DNA of 64,000 bases, from contig RPFO01000034.1 of NCBI GenBank assembly GCA_009746045.1, positions 3,513,681-3,577,680 of the forward strand, read 5' to 3'. The notes beneath the pieces were generated by a model. That model was not told the DNA's origin. It did no database searches and worked only from the letters and a program-made list of their open reading frames with translations. The translations under genes were made by a program, and so were the position numbers. Source of the DNA: Mesostigma viride (taxonomy: Eukaryota > Streptophyta > Mesostigmatophyceae > Mesostigmatales > Mesostigmataceae). Shown piece by piece: positions 54,739 to 64,000 of the stretch (its first letter is position 1; each line of letters begins with the position of its first letter).

Positions 54739-57366
54739 GTTGCTGTTGTTGTTGTTGTTGCTGGAGCTGCCCCCCTTGGAGGGAGACTGCCCCTTACCCT
54801 TGCCCTTGCCCGCCCCAGCCCCTTGCCCTTGCCCTTGCCCTTGCCCTTGCCCTTAAACATTTGTCCCAGCAGGGACTTGACTTCTGCCATAGTGACAGGT
54901 CTCTTGCTCCTGTCTTCCCTCTCCCTATCCTCCTCCTCCCTCTCTTCCCCCCTGACCCTCTTTACAGAGGTGCCCATGGCCCCCTGGCTAAGGGGAGCCA
55001 AGGCCAGCTTGATATAATCCAATGCCTCCTTCATGTCCTCCCAGTACTTTGCCATTCCTGTTGCAAGCATAGCGTAGGTGTTTTTGTCAAGTTTGAGTTT
55101 CTCAAGGAAGGAACGCAGCAAGAACTTGTGATCTAGCTGCTGGACATCAGGACGTGCTTTGATGGCTAGCTCATATTTCTTTGTCTCAGCCACATAGTCC
55201 ACTGATGTGACCCTGTATTCCTCTACCCACCTGAATGCCCCATATATGTCCACAGATGAGGGGGTGGAGAGGAGGTCAGTTAGCTCCTTCATGAAAGCCT
55301 CCCAAACTGCCCTAGCCTGCGTGTCCTGCCACTTGGGATACCTACGCTGGAAGACAAGAATGAGATTCTGAATCTGAGAGAGGACTGATGGTAAAAATCC
55401 CCCTGCATGAGAGATCCAAACCAATTCTTGACATTCAGTTCCTCCCTAGCCAGCTGAAGAGAGAGAAGTGCATGATTCCCCTGCTCCCTAGTATACCCCT
55501 CAGGCAGCCCCCTGACATTAATCCTATCCACAGGACGGTTTTCATTGTAAGTGGGCAACCTAGAGGGGGATGCAGGGGGAGAGGGAGAAGATGGTGTTGC
55601 TGCTGCAGCATTCACAGGAGAGACATGCTGAGAGGGAAGTGCTACTTGAGTGAGCTGAGCAGGATGGGCAAACATGGGCTGTGTAGGAGGGTTAGACAAC
55701 ATAGGGGTGGGCTGGGTGGGGGTGTGAGTGTGTGTCACTTCCCGCCTCCTGCTGCGGGCCTCCTCCCAATCATGGAAGGTGGGAGAGAGGGACACTTCAT
55801 CGTCAGTAGGGTTAGTAAGATCATGATGCAGCCAGGTAGGCAGCCACCTACCCGCCCCTCAGGATGGCGTTGTGCAGGAGCTCCAGACGCACCAGGCACC
55901 CTGCTGCCCTGCACCCTCCTCCCTGAGAGGAGAGCCTGCAGGGCAGGCAGCAGGTCGTCGCACACCCTGCGTGTGCCCGCTTGGAGGTTGGGCAAGCCCA
56001 GGATGTGCGTGATGATTGCACACACCAGGCTGCCCGCCTCCGCGACGTGCATCTGCTGGCTCCTGTCGGCCAGCCCACGGAAGGAGGCTGTGGCTGTCTG
56101 TATGGCACGCCACACGGCCTCATCACCCAGGGTGATGAAGTCCGACCTTCCAGGTCGCCTCCAGCAGTGCTGGTTGCTGCCCAGCTGGTGGGACCCTGAG
56201 GCCCCTCCGGCCCTGCCAGGGACTTGTCCTTGTTGCGGCTAGAGGGGGCCTGCCCCCCAGAGCCGCTGGAGGTGCCCGTGACACCCTCCATGGGGGCTGC
56301 ATCCCCCGCCAGCGCCGGAGGCGCCGGCGTCGCTGCCGGGGTCCCTGCGACCCCGGGCGCTTGTGTCGCCGCCGGGGTCCCTGCGACCCCGGTGGCCTCC
56401 TCAGCCACCTGGCCCCCCACGCTGGGCGGGGGAGCCTGCGGCTGAGGTTGGACCCTCTGACCTGCCAGAGGGTCCTGGGTGGCTTCACCACCCATGGGCG
56501 TGTTGGGGGCGTCTGCCGCCCCGCGCTCCGTCGCAGGCGGCATCGCAGCCGCCTCACGCCTCTCCGGGCCCCAGCCAACTGGCGTGACTTGGGGCCACGG
56601 CCCCAACGGAGTCAGCGTGATCTCCTGTCTGGCGACCACGCGCAGCGCCTCTCTCTGGCGCTGCCTGGACGCCCACTGATCAACAGTGCCGGGGTTGTGC
56701 CTCGGCCGATTGGCGAAACACAGCCAAACTGCCACCTGAACCAGGTGGAACTGCATCCTAGCGCCCCTCGATCAGCGTTTGCACCCGATGAACCTCTATC
56801 GCATCGCTCATCTGGAAGCTGAAAACGTTGACGTATGATCCGGCCGTTCACCGAAATGAACGCGGGATGTCGTCCTCCCCAAGGGGAGAAAATGGGGTGG
56901 GCGCCCGAACGCGACCGGGGCGGAACATGTTCCCCATACCGGTCAATGTCCATGGTGGCCATCTGTCGGCCCACGGAAAGGTTACCAGACGTCGCAGGTG
57001 TCTGCGACGAAAGCTCGAGCGAAGGCCGAGGCCTCGCAGGCTGCACCTCCCATCCTCCTCGAGGAATCACTCCGCTCACGACCCCCGTCACCTGCGACGG
57101 GGGAATTGTGCCCGGGGGACCTGCCCCCCAGGTGCCATGGCGGACGAACCGCCAGTGGCAAACGGACGACCGCTCGCCATCCCCCGGGCGCCGGGCCCCA
57201 CCTGCGGGCCGACGCCTGGGTGGTCAGCGACCACCGTGCGGAAGGTGACGTTGGGCGTCACCCTCGCATCGTTGGTGGAGGGCGTGCCCTCCGGCGAAAG
57301 GCGGGGTGAGGTGCGCCTGGCAGGCGCCTTCCCCTTGTTGTTGTTGTTGCCGTTGTTGGAAGCCAT
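54528..57366 (-). pseudogene. Copia element 2 gag region
   Basis: Starts 42 bases inside the 5' LTR with MASNNGNNNNKGKAP, continues through shifted frames (56756-55848 QVAVWLCFANRPRHNPGTVDQ; 55795-55289), to the gag core in 55424-54528 (LVFQRRYPKWQDTQARAVWEAF, SFLEKLKLDKNTYAMLATG), an Arg/Lys/Gly tract and a poly-Gln run encoded by (TTG)n on plus (54676-54760). At least three frameshifts. Confidence 0.65.
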
Positions 57367-57407
57367 ATTTTTTTGCTTTGAAAAAAAATATCGAACTTTT
57401 CAGTCCA

Positions 57408-57863
57408 AGTTGGATGGAGACTAGGGACGACGAACAACTGCGAAAGCTGAAGCGAATGATGATTGTATTACAATAATACAATGAGAGAGCAATGGAAGCT
57501 GAGGGCTCAGAATGGAACGTCTGGGCAAACTCGGGTGCTGCGGCACTCCCCAGTGCTACGCCTATATGCCTATGGCGGTGCTACCTGCAGCACCGACCAG
57601 TGGACAACTGTACACTGCAATGCCATGCGACCACGTCACTAGCAACCAGCTAAGACTCGGCCCGTCAGGCCCGGCTACACCGGACCTGGCGGGTCGAGCT
57701 AGCACCTAGGAACAGTCTGGCACTAACCGCACATCGGTCCACCTGACGCCTCAGTACCGTACGCCCTGCCGTACAGTACTGAGGTGTCCCGCTCAGCCGC
57801 GGTAGGCAATACGCGGCGCGCAGGCCGGAAATCCGTGTGTCAGCCTAAGCATCTCATCTAACT
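57408..57863 (-). repeat. Copia element 2 5' LTR
   Basis: 456 bp, near-identical to 49414-49871. Confidence 0.9.
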
Positions 57864-58733
57864 GTCGCTAATCAGCAAATCGCTGCCAATTCTAATTACA
57901 AACGCTGCCAGCGTGGGGTACAACTTGCAAGCCAGCAGTAGTGCGATGTCGGGTGGAAAATAGCGACCCTTCAAGCAGTTGTGGACGTTACCAGTGAAGG
58001 GGACCTTTGTAAGGTCGACCTCCATCGTCTCACCAATCTGCTTAGCCGCCCTGGACTTCAGCATCAGGTGGACGTTGGCAGTCTCTGGGCAAATCTTTGA
58101 AAAATTTACCAACCCGGTCCGCTTGTTGCGCGGCACGGTCCTGCCGAATACGTTGAAAAATTCGTATTCGTTGAGGAACGCCCGGCATTCTGGCGCCAGC
58201 TCCGTTGGATAAATACGCCCAAAACACTGCTTTTCGGCGTCCGACCTTGTGTCAGTCGGGGACTCTACTGTCGCCGGCCGGACAGGCTCAACAACTGACG
58301 GCTGGGCAGGCACGAAAATCGACGTAGTGTCTTGACCCGGCGCGCCCGACGAGGAAGATGCGGCACCGACTCCACCAGAAGTGCCTGTAAAGGACAGGAC
58401 ACCCGCCCGAGAGCCGCACTCTACAATGGCCCCGCCCAAAGTTGGCGACTTCCTTGAGATGTACGCCAGGGCCGTGGGACAATCCACAAAAACGTGTGTT
58501 TTGCAGCCACATTTAGGGTCATGAGGGGGCACCCTAACCCTGATGGACTGTCCCATTCTGCCGGTAACAGCAATGACAGGATTCACAGCAAGGTCGTGAA
58601 GTGCCTTGGTCACGTCGAGCATGGGCGGATGGGTAGGATTCTCTTCGGATGGCATGACATGATAAATCGAATCTGTCAGCTTTGGATTTTCGCACGAAAC
58701 CTTAAACGACAGAGCTAGGCTCTGAGACGCCAT
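57864..58733 (-). pseudogene. 5' part of the interrupted coiled-coil gene
   Basis: 290 codons from ATG 58733 (MASQSLALSFKV) to the retroelement; an upstream in-frame ATG at 58886 would add 51 residues. Contains HDPKCGCKTHVFVDCPTA, a Ser/Gly/Pro linker, and a conserved-looking block CFGRIYPTELAPECRAFLNEY ... VHLMLKSRAAKQIGETMEVDL. Combined with 46871-49408 it gives 1136 codons including stop, in frame. As it stands translation would run into the LTR. Family unknown. Confidence 0.6.
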
Positions 58734-58886
58734 AGTTTTCGGCAGGTGTGTAGGCCTGCAGGCAAGAAGTTTGGCAGGCTGGTGCGCACTTTGCACCTGT
58801 ACCACCAGTAAATGGAAGGTTTTGGCTCGCGGCCGCCCGTGTTTGTCCTTCCAAAGCCCTAGCCGCCTAACAGTGCCCAAGGTCAC

Positions 58887-59483
58887 GGCGGGGTCCGTGT
58901 GGAAAAACTAGGGGCTCATAATATCTACCTCTAGTCAGCAAGGCCCGATTATCACTAAAAGATCCAAGATCTCGCGTATGCGCTGGAAATGACGTGGGAT
59001 CCAGCAGATATACGACACGTAAACACGAATTCGAGGGACTGGATTCCGTTCAGTCCGTTCAGCCCGCAAGAATTTACCGTTTACTTCAGCAGGATCCCAC
59101 GCCCGCCAAGAAAACTATCAGATGACTACTTGGCTGATCCGTTTATTTCCCACGCCCGCCAAAAAAACGGTAAGATGACCGATTTCTCAAGGGTAAGTTC
59201 AGCATTCTTCCCGCTCCGGCCAAACACTCTAGAAGATTTTTCTTTGCCCAGTCAGGCGTTGAAAAGGTAACTAGTCCAAGTTGCAGGACAACCACCCAAA
59301 AGGACTGAACAGCAGACACGACAGCTGTCCCATAGTTTTTTTTTCGTACGAATGTCAGTCCACCTGGTACTGCCTGTTCAGTGCGAATCGTGGGAAATAT
59401 ATTACAAGGTGGGAAATATATTACAGTGACGTGTCTGGCAGTACTCATTAGTACCAAATCTTAACTGCAGATCTAGTATATGA
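58887..59483. other. viral intergenic region, left part
   Basis: Divergent promoter space between the coiled-coil gene (minus) and MYND gene (plus). Includes a repeated CCCACGCCCGCCAA-AAAAC (59096-59112, 59150-59166) and GTGGGAAATATATTACA twice (59390-59425). No gene seen. Confidence 0.35.
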
Positions 59484-59845
59484 GGTGTGCATGTTTTTGC
59501 TACTGACACTCGCCCGTAATCTGTCGAGAGCTACAGTATAGGTGTATATGTTTTTATATACACCCGTCCGTAAAGTGAACGAATCTAGAGTGACCAGGGG
59601 TGTATATGTTTTTATATGCACCCGTCCGTAAAGTGAACGAACCTAGAGTGACCAGGGGTGTATATGTTTTTATATACACCCGTCCGTAAAGTGAACGAAC
59701 CTAGAGTGACCAGGGGTGTATATGTTTTTATATACACCCGTCCGTAAAGTGAACGAATCTAGAGTGACCTGGGGTGTATCTGCTTTTATATACACTCGTC
59801 CGTAATCTGTCACAAGCTACAGTGACCAGGGGTTTATAGGACCAG
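59484..59845. repeat. 58-bp tandem repeats upstream of the MYND gene
   Basis: Unit starts at 59541, 59599, 59657, 59715, 59773 and 59831 are spaced exactly 58 bp, with a diverged unit at 59484. Each has an imperfect palindrome GTGTATATGTTTTTATATACAC followed by CCGTCCGTAAAGTGAACGAA and CTAGAGTGACCAGG. Possible replication origin, enhancer or satellite. Confidence 0.8.
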
Positions 59846-60090
59846 GGGCGCGTCTAAAAATATGGACACTCGTCCGTGATTGGCTAAAAATCACATTGAA
59901 GGAAGGGGGACTTTGCAAAAAAGGAGGCGCCATGATCAGGTAGACGCAGGAGAAGCGATTTTATTACATACCAGCCAGCTATTGTTCAGCCATCGCCAAC
60001 AAAGGCTGCCGAAATCGGGTTGAATTCGTGCAGGCCGTGGGTAGTATACAAATTCTAGTCTACAAAGCCACACGGGGCCGTGCGTGGGAA

Positions 60091-60843
60091 ATGGGTGACG
60101 ACACGACGCAGTCGTTTGAAATAGAGGTCAGCGTTGAACACCCATATGGAATGCGTGAAAGCAATATAATGGCAGATGAGAGGATGGAGAACCTCTTCGA
60201 AATTGACTGCCTGCTGGTCCAGCCCCTGAATGTCATGCCTGCAATACAGCAGGTAATTGGGCCTTTTATTCACAATTGCCAAGCCCAGTTTGGGGACAAG
60301 ATTGATAGCTTCAAAGAATCAGATGTAACTGCCAACATATTGCTCACTTTCGTTGCCAATGAGCCGTCTGTAATCGTGAGGGAATGGCTCCTGTGTCTGA
60401 TGTGCCCTTACGTTAGGCCATCAGCATTCGTCTCATGGATAGGCCTCCTTCGAGAGGATAGGTTCGTCCAGCGTTTCAGGCTGGCGGCCTCCCCCATCCC
60501 CTTTTGCATTTCGGGGGGCAAGATGCGGATGATAGACGAGGTTGCAGACGAAGCAAAGAGCATGTTTGGCATAACCTACGGCCCTGTCAGTTATGCTATG
60601 GACATCCAGGCTAGGAGGTGTTCCATGTGCAGGAGGGACAGGCAGGAAACAAAGCTCTGGGTGTGTGCTGGGTGCCTTTCTGTCCGCTATTGCGGCAAGG
60701 AATGCCAAAGATATGACTGGACTGAGCACCGCGTATCCTGCCGCGTGGTGATTGCATGCAAGCAGGTGTCCATGGATGAGCACTCTCGCATGCTGGAGCG
60801 CAAGCTTCGCGCTTTCTGCAACTTCAGGAACGTCTATGGTTAA
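60091..60843 (+). CDS. MYND zinc-finger protein
   Basis: 250 aa from the ATG at 60091; an in-frame GTG at 60028 would add 21 residues, but ATG is preferred. The C-terminal ~40 residues form a complete MYND finger: CSMCRRDRQETKLWVCAGC, then VRYCGKECQRYDW and HRVSC, with all eight Cys/His ligands. The N-terminal 170 residues are unassigned (EIDCLLVQPLNVMPAIQQVIG). MYND fingers bind proline-rich protein segments and occur in eukaryotic regulators and in giant viruses. Intronless, in the viral block, promoter probably in the repeat-rich 59.5-60.0 kb. A host origin by capture is likely. Confidence 0.7.
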   Translation: MGDDTTQSFEIEVSVEHPYGMRESNIMADERMENLFEIDCLLVQPLNVMPAIQQVIGPFIHNCQAQFGDKIDSFKESDVTANILLTFVANEPSVIVREWLLCLMCPYVRPSAFVSWIGLLREDRFVQRFRLAASPIPFCISGGKMRMIDEVADEAKSMFGITYGPVSYAMDIQARRCSMCRRDRQETKLWVCAGCLSVRYCGKECQRYDWTEHRVSCRVVIACKQVSMDEHSRMLERKLRAFCNFRNVYG

Positions 60844-61158
60844 GGTGTGTCGCTAGTTTATGGCGTGCATCTGAGTGGGTGATGCTAGACAGGTTGTTTA
60901 TACTACAACTGTTTTATTAACTATTTATTTAATTGATAATAAAGGCCACTTGTTACTTTCAATTGGGTTGTCATGATGTGATACACAGTTGGTTTATGAA
61001 TGAAAAACTCTTTTGGTCTATAATCTTTTGGTTTATAATTATATTCAAAACATTTAACTGCATTTGGATGATGCTTATTCCAGCTTATCCACGCCGCTGC
61101 ATGCACTAGTCGGTGCACTTGCACACGTGAGCGATTGTAATATCAAGACCCCTTTGGT
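60844..61158. other. AT-rich convergent intergenic region
   Basis: Between the MYND stop and the capsid gene stop. AT-rich with repeated TTTGGTTTATAAT/TTTTGGTCTATAATC; no gene. Confidence 0.4.
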
Positions 61159-62521
61159 TTACGAGGCGAACCGCAGCCCACCCATGCCATTGGTGATCTT
61201 GAGAATGTTGAATGAAAGACCGCGCGTAGATCGTGATAACCCCCTTGGGCAGAGTGGTGCTCATCCCCTTCAGTACCAGCTTGACGGTATCTAAACGAGA
61301 GAAGTTGATGGTGCCGGTGGGCTTCCAGTCCTCTGGCTTAAGACCGAACGGGATGACGTAGACGTGCTTGTCCCTGGGAATGCGCGTGTGGGTCTGCAGG
61401 GGCAGCAGGTAAGAAAAGTAGACAGGGTCGCGCCCCTCCCCAAACACCTGCTGGGAGTTGAGCGTCAGGTTAGCGGTGGTGAACAGGTGGCCATCCGGGT
61501 TATTCTTGTTGGTAAAGTTCCAAACTGCCTGGGTGGGGTCTTTTGAGGTGGCCGGGTCGGTCAAGCGGTTGTCAGCCTTGTAGAAGAAGATAAGCTCCTT
61601 GATGGGATGGGAGAACGGCAGGGTGATGGTTTCCAGGTCAGTGTTCTCAACAAAGTGATCGTATTGCTGCGTCGCTGTGATGAGATACTCGTGCGCGTTG
61701 GTGGCAAATTGCCGCCTCTCAAAATCGTCCAAATAAACGTAGCGCAGGACCAGGCGCATCTTGCTGATGTCCCCCATTTGGTTCACCATGGACGTTCGGT
61801 AGATGGTGTCAGTGGTAGTGATAGAGTTCCACAGCGTAGGGGTAGCTGCCAGAGTGGTGGCAGGGTACTTGGGCCCACCCGCCATGTGCGTGAAAATTTC
61901 ATCCTTGGTAGCCACCTGGATGCGGATGCGGGCGTCGTGGTACTGTAGTGCGATGATAGGGAGCGCCATGCCCTCCTCCACGCAGAACGAGAACTGCAGG
62001 GGGATGTAAATGTAGCTTGGGTAGACAGCCGTCTGGCCACCGCCGTACTTCCTCACCACGCCACCGTGGCGCGTGGGGACGTTCTCCACATGGCTGGTGC
62101 TGGGGTCGCGCGTCAGCTGGTCCCACACATGCATAAACTCGCCGGTCATCTCCTCAATGGTGTAGCCACCGATGCGAAACTCCACCTTCTTGATGAGGAT
62201 GCGCGCGATGTCATCATAAAACGGGTCAAAAATCTTCCACCAGGCCCTGCCAGTGGCTGGGGCCGTACTCTTCCATTCCGTCAGTGCCGGCAGCTCAATG
62301 TAGACGTACGCCTTAGTGATAAGATCGCCGCTCTTGGGCAACTGGAACTCCACCATACGGCCAAAACCCGGGATGCCGCTAGAAGGGACAACCTCGGTGT
62401 CGGCAAACGCAAAGTTGGTGTGGCGGGGATACATGCTCTTAAAGAAGGTGACCTCGGGGGACACGGTTAACATGGCATCCTGGGGGCCCTTCGCGCGAAG
62501 AGACAGAACGGCGTGTGACAT
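61106..62521 (-). pseudogene. major capsid protein 1 (double jelly-roll, NCLDV type), frameshifted at the 3' end
   Basis: 471-codon frame. The N-terminus has the family signature (GPQDAMLTVSPEVTFFKS, HTNFA, GDLITKAYVYIELP). Middle: MALPIIALQYHDARIRIQ and YLDDFERRQFATNAHEYLI, then YGLKPEDWKP-like FGLKPEDWKPTGTINFSRLD. It forms the capsomer of the icosahedral capsid. The last ~35 codons are out of frame: after an AAA at 61215-61217 the alternative frame encodes SFNILKIT...GGLRFAS and stops at 61159, matching the end of its paralogue. A TATATATAT box lies about 8-17 nt before the ATG. Confidence 0.85.
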
Positions 62522-62528
62522 CCTGGTG

Positions 62529-62537
62529 ATATATATA
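62529..62537 (-). promoter_or_regulatory. TATA-like element of capsid gene 1
   Basis: TATATATAT on the minus strand, directly upstream of the ATG at 62521. Very close spacing suggests a short 5' leader. Confidence 0.35.
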
Positions 62538-62562
62538 GCACTCTAGATTTATTTTTTTGCGC

Positions 62563-63995
62563 TTATGAAGCGAACCGCTTGCCCCCCATGCCCTGTGCAA
62601 TCTTTAGCACATTGAAAGATGTGACGTAGACATCGATCGTACCTGCCGGGATGCCACCGGGCGACTTGCCGAGTCCCTTGAGGTTTAGCTTGACACTGTC
62701 CAGTCGGGACATGTTCACAGAGCCGGACGGCTTCCACGACTCGGGCTCAAGTGCGAAGGGGATAGAGTACACGTGACTGCCCTTCACGACACGGGTGTGG
62801 AACTCGCTGGGTAGCACGTAGGAGAAATAGATAGGATCGCGCCCCTCGCCGTACATGTTTTGGGAATTGAGAGACAGGTTGGCGGTGGTGAACAGGTGGC
62901 CGTCACCAAACAAGCTGTTGTCATTCCAAAACTTCCAATAGCCGTTGTAAGAAAAGTCTGCGTCGGCACGGTACTTGGTGTTGATGAATGACAGGTCAGC
63001 AGGCTTGAACCAGAACAGGAGCTCCTTGACCGGGTGGTTGAACTTGAGGTCCATGCTCACCTCGTTTTCCCCGCTCACGTGCTGCTGGTAGCGCTGGACC
63101 TCTGTGATGAGGTACTCATGCGAGTTGAGGGCGAACTGCCGGCGCTCGAAGTCGTCCAGGTAGATGTAGCGCACCAGCAGCTTGCACGCGAAACTCGGTG
63201 GTTCCCTGATCCACCTTCCGCGCGGCTCGGCCAGCGCGACGTTCTGTGCGGTGGGGGCAGGGTAAGCACCCGCAGAGGGCGGAGTGGGCGCGTTGACGCT
63301 TTCGGGGATGAGGCCGGGATTCTTGGACCCCTTCCCGATGCTCATGGTGTATACGTTCCGGGGGTTGTCTCTGGCCCTCCATATCAAGGTGAAGCCCACC
63401 AATCTCTGGTTACTATTTGCAGTGGCATCTTTTGGGAGCTCCGTCAACCACTCAGAAACATACATCGTCTGTCTCGCGATGTTTTCTATTGATGGGACGG
63501 GGGGGAGGGAGATGTGCCATAAGCAGGAAAGGTGTACTCCTCATACATGAGGCGTCTGTAATATGAGCCGTCTGACCAGTCGTCGTTGTCGATATTGGAT
63601 TCCTGGCCTGTTGTCAAGTTTTTGGTGATCAAATTGACATCATAGGACTTGTCCAGCGCGTTAAAAACCTCAGCAGCCACAGCGATTCTCTGGGCGTTCG
63701 TAGTATAGCTGGTACCGGCATAGTTTTTGGCTGGGACGATTGCAGAAGGCGCGGCGGTCTGGTTGGGGGTGTACTCGGGCCAGTACCTGGTGAAGATGTC
63801 CGCGGCCGTGTTGAACTGGATCTTAACAATCACGTCGTGGTACTGGAGAGCGATGATGGGGAGAGCCAGACCCGGGTCCCTGCAGAAGGTAAACTCCAAT
63901 GGGATGTAAATGTGCTGAGCCCGATCGGCGCGGTCATACTCTACAACCCTACCCAACTCGTCAATCTTCACGCTGCCACCGTGAGCCACTGGCAT
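62563..63995 (-). pseudogene. major capsid protein 2 (paralogue), frameshifted and cut by the window edge
   Basis: Frame 63995-63486 carries HIYIPLEFTFCRDPGLALPII and FNTAADIFTRYW; frame 63465-62563 carries VRYIYLDDFERRQFALNSHEYLI, FNHPVKELLFWF, SYVLPSEFHTRV and FALEPESWKPSGSVNMSRLD, ending MGGKRFAS. A run of seven G on plus (63499-63505) separates the frames; a one-base change would unite them. The N-terminus lies beyond the window. It shares the domain order of capsid 1 but is clearly diverged, and has an insert of about 50 residues (PTPPSAGAYPAPT) between the jelly rolls. Confidence 0.8.
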
Positions 63996-64000
63996 GTTGT

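Larger units (their letters stand above)
49414..57863 (-). mobile_element. Copia-type LTR retrotransposon 2 (complete, inserted in a viral gene)
   Basis: LTRs 49414-49871 and 57408-57863, termini AGTT...AACT, flanked by a perfect 5-bp duplication GTCGC (49409-49413 and 57864-57868). On minus, a TGGACTG primer site (57407-57401) abuts the 5' LTR and a purine-rich stretch precedes the 3' LTR. The order is gag, integrase, protease-like, RT, RNase H, carried in frames separated by a few indels. The two LTRs differ at only a few positions by eye, so insertion is recent. Confidence 0.9.

Noticed and set aside
54654-55017. Poly-Leu/Cys/Val frames
   Set aside because: Alternative frames of the (TTG)n run that encodes poly-Gln in gag on the other strand.
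59484-59845. 58-bp repeats as a CRISPR array
   Set aside because: Contiguous units without spacers.

Overview
The window is eukaryotic nuclear DNA. It has GT-AG introns, LINE, LTR, SINE, hAT and Mutator-type transposons, kilobase-scale tetranucleotide arrays, and a block of genes from a large eukaryotic DNA virus. A secreted modular lectin/vWD gene carrying an RRRRSLLQ motif next to Nucleocytoviricota-type capsid genes suggests an alga, possibly a prasinophyte-like green alga. That host assignment is inference; no rRNA or organelle marker is present.

Bases 1-7.3 kb are repeat-rich: 3' ends of at least two LINE families, a dispersed element with about 175-bp tandem units, and degenerate ORFs. 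Bases 7287-18890 (minus strand) hold the best host gene, for which I could build a complete ten-exon model: signal peptide, C-type lectin, three small Cys-rich modules, a second C-type lectin, an all-beta Cys-containing exon, and a C-terminal vWD-like region. The coding length is 2610 nt (869 aa) and the seven introns between modules are all phase 1. Its last intron carries a 1-kb hAT-type element with an 8-bp target duplication. Bases 19378-25636 are a Mutator-like (MULE) element with 215-bp terminal inverted repeats and a 9-bp duplication. It contains a transposase C-terminal remnant and LINE fragments.

Bases 25.6-30.35 kb hold more dispersed repeats, among them a cluster of GAGACAAC/GTTGTCTC motifs, and end in a 1.4-kb (TGAG)n array. 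Bases 30351-42180 are a nested retrotransposon. A minus-strand Copia-type element with about 616-bp LTRs was invaded by a plus-strand non-autonomous LTR element (31455-35482, duplication CAGGG), whose own 3' LTR received a tRNA-like SINE and a foldback element containing a second SINE copy.

Bases 42181-63995 are a viral gene block: a plus-strand run (basic protein, Cys/His protein, two-TM protein, a conserved NCLDV-type unknown, JAMM peptidase-like protein, A32-type packaging ATPase), a hairpin cluster, a minus-strand giant coiled-coil gene, 58-bp tandem repeats, a MYND-finger gene, and two paralogous double-jelly-roll major capsid genes, the second cut by the window edge. The coiled-coil gene is interrupted by a second complete Copia element (49414-57863, duplication GTCGC), and removing it restores one open frame across the junction. 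Both capsid genes and the peptidase gene carry single-base frameshifts. This is best read as an endogenous, now host-parasitised, Nucleocytoviricota-like element. The compact grouping of capsid, ATPase and small genes leaves open a small relative of giant viruses rather than a fragment of a large one.
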